Shown: one piece after another, positions 9,202 through 16,193 of the stretch | Layout of the letters: each line of letters opens with the position of its first letter | Position numbering within the stretch: the first letter of the stretch is position 1 | IMG/VR virus record: IMGVR_UViG_3300026118_000020 | Coordinates: 1-44,998 of that record | Reading direction: 5' to 3' (one strand) | Origin: a virus | Length of the DNA stretch: 44,998 bases | Program-made: the position numbers and the translations under genes | Notes under the pieces: model-generated | Told to the model about the DNA's origin: nothing | Databases searched by the model: none | What the model saw: only the letters and a program-made list of their open reading frames with translations

Positions 9202-9871
9202 AATCGCTCCTCTCCCCTCCTGGGATTCCGAGGCGACCTGGCGGACTTTCGAGAACGGCGATTTCCACGACTATCTCGGCGAGGTCGAGATTCAGAAGTC
9301 GGGGCAGGACCTCGAACGCTACATGGACCTGATCGAGATCAGCCAGCCGGATGTCGTGATCGAGACGGGGACCCGGCGCGGCGGCTCGGCCCTGTGGTTC
9401 CAGCAGCACGGGCTCAGGGTCATCACGATCGACGCCGACCCGGGGGCGGGCAGCGAAGCGCGCAAGCAGCACGGCGACAACATCCCGAACATCGAGTGGC
9501 TCACCGGCTGGTCGTCGACCGACGTCCGGCTGGTCGGCGAGGTGATGCGGCATCTCCAGAGCGGCCAGCGAGTCATGGTGAGTCTCGACTCGGACCACCA
9601 CATGGCACATGTCCAAAGCGAGATCAACCTGTGGTCGGCTTTCGTCACGCCCGGCTGCTACATGGTGATCGAGGACGCGTGCTTCGACATGTGGCCAGCC
9701 GAGCGCGCTCGGGTCGGCGGGCATTTGATCCCGGAGCGCGGGGGGCCGCTCGGGGCGATCCGGCGCGAGATGCCGCGCCTGGAGAAACTCGGCTGGCGTC
9801 GGGACGAGTCCGTCGAGGGCCTGTACTCGATCTCGCACTCGCCGGTCGGGTGGTGGCGACATGATGCCTGA
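9191..9871 (+). CDS. CmcI-like (cephalosporin hydroxylase family) SAM methyltransferase
   Basis: Members of this family have a methyltransferase Rossmann fold and modify sugars or secondary metabolites. The 226-residue product has VIETGTRRGGSALWFQ as SAM-binding loop (about residues 55-70), ITIDADPG as the acidic strand, and SLDSDHHMAHVQSEI, the metal-site Asp-His signature of the CmcI family. GTG start at 9191. Sandwiched between two glycosyltransferases with overlaps on both sides, it likely methylates the transferred sugar. Substrate unknown. Confidence 0.8.
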   Translation: METEIAPLPSWDSEATWRTFENGDFHDYLGEVEIQKSGQDLERYMDLIEISQPDVVIETGTRRGGSALWFQQHGLRVITIDADPGAGSEARKQHGDNIPNIEWLTGWSSTDVRLVGEVMRHLQSGQRVMVSLDSDHHMAHVQSEINLWSAFVTPGCYMVIEDACFDMWPAERARVGGHLIPERGGPLGAIRREMPRLEKLGWRRDESVEGLYSISHSPVGWWRHDA

Positions 9872-10565
9872 ACTGCTGGTGTTAGTGCCGACCCGCAGTC
9901 GGCCACACAACGTCGAGCCGATCGTCAAGGCTTGGTGGGAGACCGGAGCGTTCGGATTCGCTGATCTGCTGTTCGTGGCCGATGCGGACGACATGCAGAT
10001 CGACGGTTACAGCAAGCTGGTCGGCAGCCAGGCAGGTGCGATGATCCAGATACTTCCCGAATGGATGCCGCTCGTCCCGAAGCTCAACTTCACGGCAGTC
10101 GAGATCGCTCAGGGCGGTCAGTACCGCAACATCGCCTTCATGGGCGACGATCACATCCCGCGTACACGCGGATGGGCGAGCAACCTGATCATGGACCATC
10201 ACAAGAACCAGAACTGGATCTGGTATGGTCGGGACGGGTTCCAGGACCAGAACAAGCCGACGTGGTGGTCGATGGACGCTGAGATCATCCGGCGGCTCGG
10301 CCGGATGGTTCCGGCACCGGTCCAGCATCTCTACTGCGATGACGCGATCAAGGTGCTCGGCGAGAAGGCGGGTTGTCTCGGCTATGATGAGACGATCATG
10401 GTTGAGCACATGCACCCGATCGTCGGCAAGGGCCAGATGGACGAGCAGTATGCTCGGGTTAACCGGCTGCAGCAGTACGAGCGTGACGAGGCGCTGTTTC
10501 GTTCCTGGGTGGCCGACGGACTGGAGCGGGATGCTAAGATCTTGCGGAATGGCGTAGGGGGGTGA
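9861..10565 (+). CDS. Glycosyltransferase-like protein
   Basis: The 234-residue protein has the GT-A style start ELLVLVPTRSRPHNVEPIV, a LLFVADADD nucleotide-binding strand, and IAFMGDDHIPRTRGW with a DD metal site (about residues 95-98). It ends in a helical region. It overlaps the CmcI-like gene by 11 bases and completes a three-enzyme cassette. ATG at 9861 is followed immediately by a second ATG, so the start could be one codon later. Likely adds a second sugar or acts on the same glycan. Confidence 0.75.
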   Translation: MMPELLVLVPTRSRPHNVEPIVKAWWETGAFGFADLLFVADADDMQIDGYSKLVGSQAGAMIQILPEWMPLVPKLNFTAVEIAQGGQYRNIAFMGDDHIPRTRGWASNLIMDHHKNQNWIWYGRDGFQDQNKPTWWSMDAEIIRRLGRMVPAPVQHLYCDDAIKVLGEKAGCLGYDETIMVEHMHPIVGKGQMDEQYARVNRLQQYERDEALFRSWVADGLERDAKILRNGVGG

Positions 10566-10569
10566 CAGA

Positions 10570-11166
10570 GTGGCGATCGGGGACCCGTACAACTCGCGTG
10601 AGCAGTTCAAGGCCGTCTTGAACATCACGAGCAACGAGGAAGACGACTGGATCGATACTTGCCTCCGTGGTGCGCGGGCAGCGATCGAAAACCGGTCCGG
10701 CTGGCCTACGTTCTGGAAGACCGAAGGCATCGAGACGCGGACTATCGACACCTCCGGCAAGGTGGTCCCCGTTCGCCGTTCTGGATTCTCCTACATGAAG
10801 GTGTTGTTGCGCGACGGCATCGCATCGTCGACCGGATTCGCGGTGGCGGGTTACGTGGGCGCGGCGAGCCTGCTGCCGACCAGCTCGATCATCGACGGCC
10901 GACCCTACGACGGCATCAAGTTGCCGTATGGCACTCTGCTCAACGACGGGATGCTCGACGTCACTGCGCAGTTCGGTTGGCCCGAGGTCCCGGACGACAT
11001 CACCTGGGCTCACCAGATGCAGGCCAACCGGCTTTATCGCAGGAAGGGCAGCCCCGAGGGAATCTCCGGTTCAGCTGAGTGGGGACTGACCCGGATCCCC
11101 GCTCTCGATCCGGACGTTTTGGCGATCCTCAAGGGCGGCGGTTACATGCGGGCGGGGATTGGCTGA
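10570..11166 (+). CDS. Head-tail connector (gp6-like adaptor)
   Basis: Ring protein that joins portal to tail. The 198-residue product begins with the helical motif YNSREQFKAVLNITSNEEDDW and continues with a segment ending DDITWAHQMQANRLYRRKGS, the pattern of HK97 gp6-type connectors. GTG start at 10570. Its stop overlaps the next gene. The central beta-rich part (about 55-130) is longer than in short gp6 forms. Confidence 0.75.
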   Translation: MAIGDPYNSREQFKAVLNITSNEEDDWIDTCLRGARAAIENRSGWPTFWKTEGIETRTIDTSGKVVPVRRSGFSYMKVLLRDGIASSTGFAVAGYVGAASLLPTSSIIDGRPYDGIKLPYGTLLNDGMLDVTAQFGWPEVPDDITWAHQMQANRLYRRKGSPEGISGSAEWGLTRIPALDPDVLAILKGGGYMRAGIG

Positions 11167-11603
11167 TGGACTGGAACGCGGTAGCACTGGAGCTGGAGGC
11201 TCTCGCCAAGACGACCGGCATCAACGCGCTCGACTTCGTGCCGGACGATCTGCCGAACGAGGCTTTCTATGTCGGTGAGATGGACATTGAGCCGAACCAG
11301 TCGTTCAACAAGAAGCTACCGAGCGGGCATCGCGCCGGGACTGACCAGGGCACCGTGACCTGCCGGGTTCTGGTCGCGCGGTCGACCGACAAGTGGGCGA
11401 TCCGAAAAATGCGAACCTACATGGCGGGCACCGGCACCGCATCACTCGTCGAGGCGTTCCAAGACCCAGTGAACCAGCGCAACCCCGAGAAGCCATGGTC
11501 TGGCATCAAAGTGCAGTCCCTCCGGGGCAACAGGCTATTCAACGTGGGCGAGGCCAAGTTCTACGGCGTTGAGATCGAGGTCTTCGTGATAGGAGCAGCC
11601 TGA
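11166..11603 (+). CDS. Neck / tail-terminator-like protein
   Basis: The 145-residue protein starts MDWNAVALELEALAKTTGIN, the helix usually seen in minor neck proteins of actinophages, followed by a strand-rich body with VTCRVLVARSTDKWAIRKM. Position between the connector and the tail tube genes supports a role as stopper or tail terminator. Starts in overlap with the upstream stop and overlaps the next start by one base. The identity rests on position and fold pattern only. Confidence 0.6.
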   Translation: MDWNAVALELEALAKTTGINALDFVPDDLPNEAFYVGEMDIEPNQSFNKKLPSGHRAGTDQGTVTCRVLVARSTDKWAIRKMRTYMAGTGTASLVEAFQDPVNQRNPEKPWSGIKVQSLRGNRLFNVGEAKFYGVEIEVFVIGAA

Positions 11604-12370
11604 TGGCGAACCCTCTAGTCTTGCTCGACACCCGGACTTTCGTGTCGGGTGCCGACCTGTCAGGGTATGGCAACATGATCTCGCTGGAAGACGAAGCCGA
11701 GGTCAAGAAGATCACGACCTGGCGGTCCGGCGGGGCAGAGGAGAACAAGGCTGGTCTCCACGGGTGCGACATCAAGGCCAGTGGTCACTGGGAGGCAGGA
11801 GACCCCGGCAAACCCGACGACGTGTTTTGGGCGATGCGGCGCACTCTCGATCCCTGGTCGATCGCCCCGCAGTCTGACTCAGACCTTGCCGCAGGCGGCT
11901 TGATGTATCTGGTCGGGAAGGCGCTGCGGACCAAGCTCAAGATCGGTGACAATATCGGCGAGGTCGCCCCATGGGAGGGCGAGGCCAAGTCGTCCTGGCC
12001 TCTGGTCAGGGGCAAGTGTGCCCACCCGTCCGGCGTTCCCAGGACGGCCACCGGAACCGGCACGATCGTCCAGCTCGGGGCAGTAGCCGCGAACAAGCGC
12101 GCTTATTGCAACCTACACGTCCTGTCGGTGTCCGGCACGGGCACTCCAACCATCACTGTGAAGCTGCAGTCGGCCGCTGCGGCCGGATTCAGTTCGCCGA
12201 CGGACCGTCTCTCGTTCGCTGCCGCTACCGGGACCAGTGTCGCTCTGGGTGGCGGTCAGGGTCTTCGTACCGATGGAACTGCGATTACCGACCAGTATTG
12301 GCGGGTAAGCTGGACCATCACGGGCTCAACGCCCAGTTTCCTGTTTCTCGCCTCGTTTGGCATCGAGTAG
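11603..12370 (+). CDS. Major tail protein paralogue with C-terminal domain
   Basis: Tail-tube type protein, 255 residues. The first about 100 residues match the next gene: both start MANP(L/I)VLLD and carry WRSGGAEENK or YRSGGAEENK, typical of tail tube subunits. The last about 115 residues are Gly/Ser/Thr-rich beta strands (GTPTITVKLQSAAAAGFSS) like surface domains that decorate tails. The pair may be a short and a long tube subunit, or one of them may cap the tube. Confidence 0.8.
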   Translation: MANPLVLLDTRTFVSGADLSGYGNMISLEDEAEVKKITTWRSGGAEENKAGLHGCDIKASGHWEAGDPGKPDDVFWAMRRTLDPWSIAPQSDSDLAAGGLMYLVGKALRTKLKIGDNIGEVAPWEGEAKSSWPLVRGKCAHPSGVPRTATGTGTIVQLGAVAANKRAYCNLHVLSVSGTGTPTITVKLQSAAAAGFSSPTDRLSFAAATGTSVALGGGQGLRTDGTAITDQYWRVSWTITGSTPSFLFLASFGIE

Positions 12371-12384
12371 GAAGGTAGTACAAC

Positions 12385-12807
12385 ATGGCAAATCCCATCG
12401 TTCTGCTCGATGCGACGATGAACATCGGACCTGCCGGGTTCGACATCTCGCCCTGGCTCAAGAAGTTGGAGCTGTCCGACGAGTTCGAGGCCAAGAAGAC
12501 CACGAACTACCGGTCCGGGGGGGCAGAGGAGAACAAGGGCGGCTTGGAGTCGTTCGATGCCGCTCTGACGCTGAACCAGGACTACGACGCGGCGGCTCTC
12601 GACGAAGTGATGTGGGCGCTCCGGCGATCGACGGTCACCTTCGCGGCGCGTGCCCAGCAGTCGGCGGTAACGTCCTCCAACCCGCAGTACTCCGGCAAGC
12701 TGGTCATTACCAAGTGGGTGCCGATTGCCGGTAACGTCGGCGATGTGGCCGAGGTCGAGGTGACCTTCCCGGGGTCGGGTCCGCTGGCTCGGGCGACTGC
12801 CACGTAG
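12385..12807 (+). CDS. Major tail protein (short paralogue)
   Basis: The 140-residue tail-tube subunit is compact, with FDISPWLKKLELSDEFEAKK and the conserved YRSGGAEENKGGLE loop, then a KLVITKWVP strand and a VTFPGSG end. It lacks the C-terminal extension of the previous gene. A strong hairpin follows directly, a usual place for a terminator that sets tail-tube protein excess. Own ribosome site AGGAAGG upstream of ATG. Confidence 0.82.
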   Translation: MANPIVLLDATMNIGPAGFDISPWLKKLELSDEFEAKKTTNYRSGGAEENKGGLESFDAALTLNQDYDAAALDEVMWALRRSTVTFAARAQQSAVTSSNPQYSGKLVITKWVPIAGNVGDVAEVEVTFPGSGPLARATAT

Positions 12808-12819
12808 TTCACGCTCTCC

Positions 12820-12855
12820 GTGCCCCCCGGTACCCACACCTACCCCGGGGGGCAC
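12820..12855 (+). terminator. Terminator after tail-tube gene
   Basis: Perfect 11-bp GC-rich stem (12820-12830 with 12845-12855) and a 14-base loop, 13 bases after the tail-tube stop codon. No U tract follows, as is common in actinobacteria. Confidence 0.7.
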
Positions 12856-12908
12856 GACCATACCCACGAGGGCACGTGAGGTCCTCCGTGGACACGGGAG
12901 ATACCACG

Positions 12909-13163
12909 ATGACGGCATGGGTGATCTGGGCGGTAGGCCGGGTGGGCTACTGGGTCCGGCCGTACGATATGCTTGCCGACCGACGACGCTGGTTTTGGCA
13001 GCGGAGACAGGAGTGCGGGTGGCAACTAGGGTGGCGGTTAGGATTCTTCGACGGGGCAGCGTTTATCTCGTGGTTGGGCGCAAAACCCAGGTCGAATGCA
13101 AGACGTTTGAAGAGGCTTGGCAAGCGAGCATCCCGTACTTTGCGGGGAGGATCCGATGATTGA
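12909..13163 (+). CDS. Uncertain Trp/Arg-rich small ORF
   Basis: An 84-residue reading frame with ATG after GGGAGA. The first half (residues 1-40) is Trp- and Arg-rich with one short hydrophobic stretch and has GC-type third positions; the second half lies over another small frame (13019-13159) and looks like a shadow. Either this gene or the next one, or both in overlap, may be real. No homology recognised. Confidence 0.35.
   Translation: MTAWVIWAVGRVGYWVRPYDMLADRRRWFWQRRQECGWQLGWRLGFFDGAAFISWLGAKPRSNARRLKRLGKRASRTLRGGSDD
13019..13159 (+). CDS. Small basic protein
   Basis: A 46-residue frame beginning with GTG at 13019, which is placed well after AGGAG (13010-13014). The product has alternating hydrophobic residues suggestive of a beta hairpin (GSVYLVVGRKTQVECKTFEE) and is basic. 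Its stop overlaps the next start as ATGA, the pattern of real coupled genes in this genome. It lies in a different frame inside the larger uncertain ORF. Function unknown. Confidence 0.5.
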   Translation: MATRVAVRILRRGSVYLVVGRKTQVECKTFEEAWQASIPYFAGRIR

Positions 13164-13644
13164 GATGGATACTGATCTCAAAGAGAAGATGATCAAGCTC
13201 AAGAAGGCTATGGCTGAGGCCGAGGGAGGCAAGGTCATCAAGCGCGAGCTCGCCAAGGAGCTGCGCAGTCTCATGAATCCGCTGGTTGCTGAGCAGCGGG
13301 CTCGCGTCCTGCGGTTGCCGTCCAAGGGTGGACATGGGCAGTCGATGCGGCAGGCCATTGCTAGGCAGACTAAGGCCGCGACCCGTTGGGGTGGGGAAAA
13401 CGTCGGCGTGTCGATCATCCAGCGTGCGAGGTCGATGCCGCGCGGCTTCGACTACGCTGGGCGTGCGTTCAACCGGGCCGAGGGTTGGCACCCGCAGACG
13501 CTCGGGGGCGAGTCGTTGCATCAGCAGATCCGACCTGCCGGATGGTTTGACGACGTAACTAAGGGCCAGCGGGGTGAGGTCGGTCAGAAGGTCCACCGCG
13601 CTCTCGATGTCGCGGCTGATAAGATCGCCTCGTCAGCACACTAA
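13156..13644 (+). CDS. HK97 gp10-like neck/tail protein
   Basis: The 162-residue product resembles HK97 gp10-type proteins: a charged N-terminal helix (DLKEKMIKLKKAMAEAEGG), Arg-rich centre, and a C-terminal strand region with RAFNRAEGWHP and a final helix. Such proteins join or complete the tail. ATG at 13156 in ATGA overlap with the preceding small frame. It is placed after rather than before the tail-tube genes, which is unusual but seen in some actinophages. Confidence 0.65.
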   Translation: MIEMDTDLKEKMIKLKKAMAEAEGGKVIKRELAKELRSLMNPLVAEQRARVLRLPSKGGHGQSMRQAIARQTKAATRWGGENVGVSIIQRARSMPRGFDYAGRAFNRAEGWHPQTLGGESLHQQIRPAGWFDDVTKGQRGEVGQKVHRALDVAADKIASSAH

Positions 13645-13661
13645 CCCCGGAGGACGAGACG

Positions 13662-14132
13662 ATGTTGGTGATTTGGGACCCCGAGGACGGGTCCGACAAG
13701 CAGACGTGGGAATTCGACCCGGAGGACGTCCCGCGTAAGCGGGCAACCGAGATCGAGAAGCTGTACACGAGCGGCACGTGGGATCAGTGGATCGTCGCCC
13801 TGCAATCGGGCGAGATCGAAGCGCGGGCGATCCTGCTCTGGTACATGATGACCCAGGTCCATCCCAAGTTGCAGTTCAAGGACCTCCCCGACTTCAAGGT
13901 CCGACAGCTCAAGACCGAGATGACCGTTGTCGAGCTGCGAGACCTCTGGAAGCGGATCGTCCGCATGAAACTCCCGGCCGAACAGATGGAGCAGATGGAA
14001 ACCGCGTTTCAGGTCTCGCTCGAAGACGCGGCCGAGCGCGAGGGTCTGACCCTGGACGTCGAGTTCATCGAGGGCCAGCTCGCGATCACAGGTCCGGGTG
14101 CGCCGGGGGACGTCGACCCAAAAGGAGTCTAG
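13662..14132 (+). CDS. Tail assembly chaperone, short form (G)
   Basis: The unshifted 156-residue product of the tail chaperone gene, needed for tape-measure folding and tail assembly but absent from the virion in known systems. ATG after CCGGAGGACGAG. Helical, with an Asp/Trp-rich start and a LWKRIVRMKLPAEQMEQME helix. Ends at TAG shortly after the slippery site CCCAAAA (14117-14123). Position just upstream of the tape measure gene is the family rule. Confidence 0.85.
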   Translation: MLVIWDPEDGSDKQTWEFDPEDVPRKRATEIEKLYTSGTWDQWIVALQSGEIEARAILLWYMMTQVHPKLQFKDLPDFKVRQLKTEMTVVELRDLWKRIVRMKLPAEQMEQMETAFQVSLEDAAEREGLTLDVEFIEGQLAITGPGAPGDVDPKGV

Positions 14133-14269
14133 AGGCGCGATGGCGCGACGTGTGGCTGGACGTGGCGTACCACCTGCATATCCCGCCGCACGTAGCGGAC
14201 GAGATGCCTGTTTGGATGATCGAACAGACCATCTCGGCAGTACACCAGATTCGCGCTGAGACGAAGTGA
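13662..14269 (+). CDS. Tail assembly chaperone, -1 frameshift fusion (GT)
   Basis: Join of 13662-14123 and 14123-14269, 202 residues. The zero-frame codons CCA AAA within CCCAAAA can slip by -1 to CCC AAA, giving a continuation that reads RSLEARWRDVWLDVAYHL and then HIPPHVADEMPVWMIEQT and ends at 14269, 16 bases before the tape measure start. The extension is open only in this frame and has the composition typical of the T part of such fusions. Ratio of short to long product should set tail length assembly. Confidence 0.82.
14117..14123 (+). promoter_or_regulatory. Slippery heptamer CCCAAAA for -1 frameshift
   Basis: Canonical X XXY YYZ heptamer (X=C, Y=A, Z=A), in the right frame relative to the chaperone gene (zero-frame codons CCA at 14118, AAA at 14121). 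The zero-frame stop TAG comes at 14130, within three codons. A GC-rich stretch follows that may pair, but no clear pseudoknot was worked out. Confidence 0.85.
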
Positions 14270-14285
14270 GGTAGGAGGAGGTCCA

Positions 14286-16193
14286 GTGGCAGATACGTCG
14301 CTGATCTTCAACATCATCGCCAGGGACAAGACCTCCTCCACCTTCGGCAAGATCAAGGCGGGGGCTGCGGTCGCCGGTGCGGCGATCGGTGCCGTGTTGA
14401 TGAGCGGTGTGCATGCCGCGATCGAGAAGAGTAAGATTGACAACCTCCTCGCAGCCCAACTCGGGGCGACCCCGGCTCAAGCTAAGATCCTCGGCCAGGC
14501 GTCCGGTAAGGTGTACGCCCAGGGTTTCGGCGAGGATCTTCCACAGGTCAACGAAGCAATCAAGGCCGCCGCACAGAACGGCCTGATAGACATCAAGACC
14601 GCATCGGCAGAGACGGCGGCGGTTGCGACCAAGAACCTGCTGACCGTCGGCCAGGTGCTGGGCGAGGACTCCGAGCGAGTTAGCTCGGCCGTATCGCAGA
14701 TGTTGCGGACAGGCATGGCCAGGTCGTCCGAAGAGGCAATGGATATCCTGGTCAAGGCGACCCAGAATGGTGTAAACAAGAGCCAAGATCTGCTCGACAC
14801 GGTGAACGAGTACGGTGTCCAGTTCCACAAGCTGGGTCTTAGTGGACCGTACGCCATGGGCCTGCTATCGCAGGCAATCAAGGCCGGTGCGCGCGACTCG
14901 GACACCGCAGCCGACGCGATCAAGGAGTTCTCGATCCGGGCGGTTGACGGGAGTAAGACGACTGCTCAAGCTTTTAAAGCACTGGGCCTACCCGTCAAGA
15001 AGACCAGTGAGGCATTCGCAAAGGGCGGTGACATCGCGGCCGAGTCGTTCAACTCGGTGCTGGAGCGCCTGCGAGCGATCCCTGATCCGGTCAAGCGAAG
15101 CCAGGTCGCTGTTCAGCTGTTTGGCACAAAGGCCGAGGACCTCGGCCAGTCGCTGTACGCGATGAATCTTGACACCGCTACGCAGCAGATGAATGGGCTG
15201 AAGGGTGCCACCAACAAAGCGGCAGCGACCGCCGGGCAGGGTGCCTCATCCTGGGGGAACCTGGGTCGGCAGTTCCAGATGGCACTAGTTGACAAACTGA
15301 ACGCAGCGCTCCCGGCAGCCAACGCCGTCTTCGGCTTCATCGAGAAGAACTCGAAGTGGATCACCCCGCTCGCGACGGCGCTCGGTGTCCTGGGTGTGGC
15401 GATCGGAATCGTGACCGCCGTGCAGTGGGCTTGGAATGCTGCGCTCGCTGTCTCGCCGGTTACGTGGATCATCCTGGGTATCGTCGCGCTGGTCGCCATC
15501 ATCGTCGTGGTCGCAACCAAGACCAGGTTCTTCCAGACGATCTGGAACGCCGTCTGGGGTTTCATGAAGGGTGTTGGGGCCTGGTTCGCCGGGCCATTCG
15601 CCAACTTCTTTGTGGCCGTGTGGCACAAGATCGTGGCGTTCGCAAAGGGCGTTTGGGAAGCCATCAAGATGTACTTCGGCTTCTGGAAGGGAGTCTACGT
15701 TCAGATCGGTCTGTGGGCTTGGGATGCCATCAAGTTCATCATCGCCAAGTTCAACGCGTTGAACGCCTTCATCCGGAGCATCCCTGGCAAGATCGGGGGG
15801 GCGTTGAAGAACCTGTTTGCCCCGCTATGGAATGGCTTCCGAGGCTTCCTCAACCGGATCATTGCCGGGTGGAACAGCCTGCACTTCGGCATCCCTGGCT
15901 TCTCGTTTGCTGGCATCCACGTCCCGGGTGTCAGCGTTGGCGTGCCCAACCTTCCGTACCTCGATCGAGGCGCAGGGATGGTACAGTCGGCTGGTTTGGC
16001 GGTTATCCACCGAGGCGAGAAGATCACCCCGGCAGCTCGGGTTACCCCGTACCGCTCAACATCTGGGGGCGAGGGTGGTACGCTCACGATCCGAGGTGAC
16101 GGTTCTCGGGTGGCAAACTTCTTGCTGGAGATTCTGCGGGAGGCGATCCGGGATATGGGTGGGGATCCAGTGAAGGTGCTGACGCCGCGATGA
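14286..16193 (+). CDS. Tape measure protein
   Basis: Sets tail length and passes to the host membrane on DNA entry. The 635-residue product is Ala-rich and helical. A glycine/alanine hydrophobic patch lies at about residues 20-40, and a strongly hydrophobic set of membrane-like helices at about 355-415 (LGVLGVAIGIVTAVQW, then WIILGIVALVAIIVVVA). The C-terminal part has Trp-rich amphipathic segments. No lytic domain is recognised. Using the usual rule of about 0.15 nm per residue, the tail would be near 95 nm. GTG start after GGAGGAGG. Confidence 0.92.
   Translation: MADTSLIFNIIARDKTSSTFGKIKAGAAVAGAAIGAVLMSGVHAAIEKSKIDNLLAAQLGATPAQAKILGQASGKVYAQGFGEDLPQVNEAIKAAAQNGLIDIKTASAETAAVATKNLLTVGQVLGEDSERVSSAVSQMLRTGMARSSEEAMDILVKATQNGVNKSQDLLDTVNEYGVQFHKLGLSGPYAMGLLSQAIKAGARDSDTAADAIKEFSIRAVDGSKTTAQAFKALGLPVKKTSEAFAKGGDIAAESFNSVLERLRAIPDPVKRSQVAVQLFGTKAEDLGQSLYAMNLDTATQQMNGLKGATNKAAATAGQGASSWGNLGRQFQMALVDKLNAALPAANAVFGFIEKNSKWITPLATALGVLGVAIGIVTAVQWAWNAALAVSPVTWIILGIVALVAIIVVVATKTRFFQTIWNAVWGFMKGVGAWFAGPFANFFVAVWHKIVAFAKGVWEAIKMYFGFWKGVYVQIGLWAWDAIKFIIAKFNALNAFIRSIPGKIGGALKNLFAPLWNGFRGFLNRIIAGWNSLHFGIPGFSFAGIHVPGVSVGVPNLPYLDRGAGMVQSAGLAVIHRGEKITPAARVTPYRSTSGGEGGTLTIRGDGSRVANFLLEILREAIRDMGGDPVKVLTPR

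Noticed and set aside
13641-14828. 395-codon open frame on the - strand
   Set aside because: Antisense to tail chaperone and tape measure genes, no ribosome site, shadow composition.
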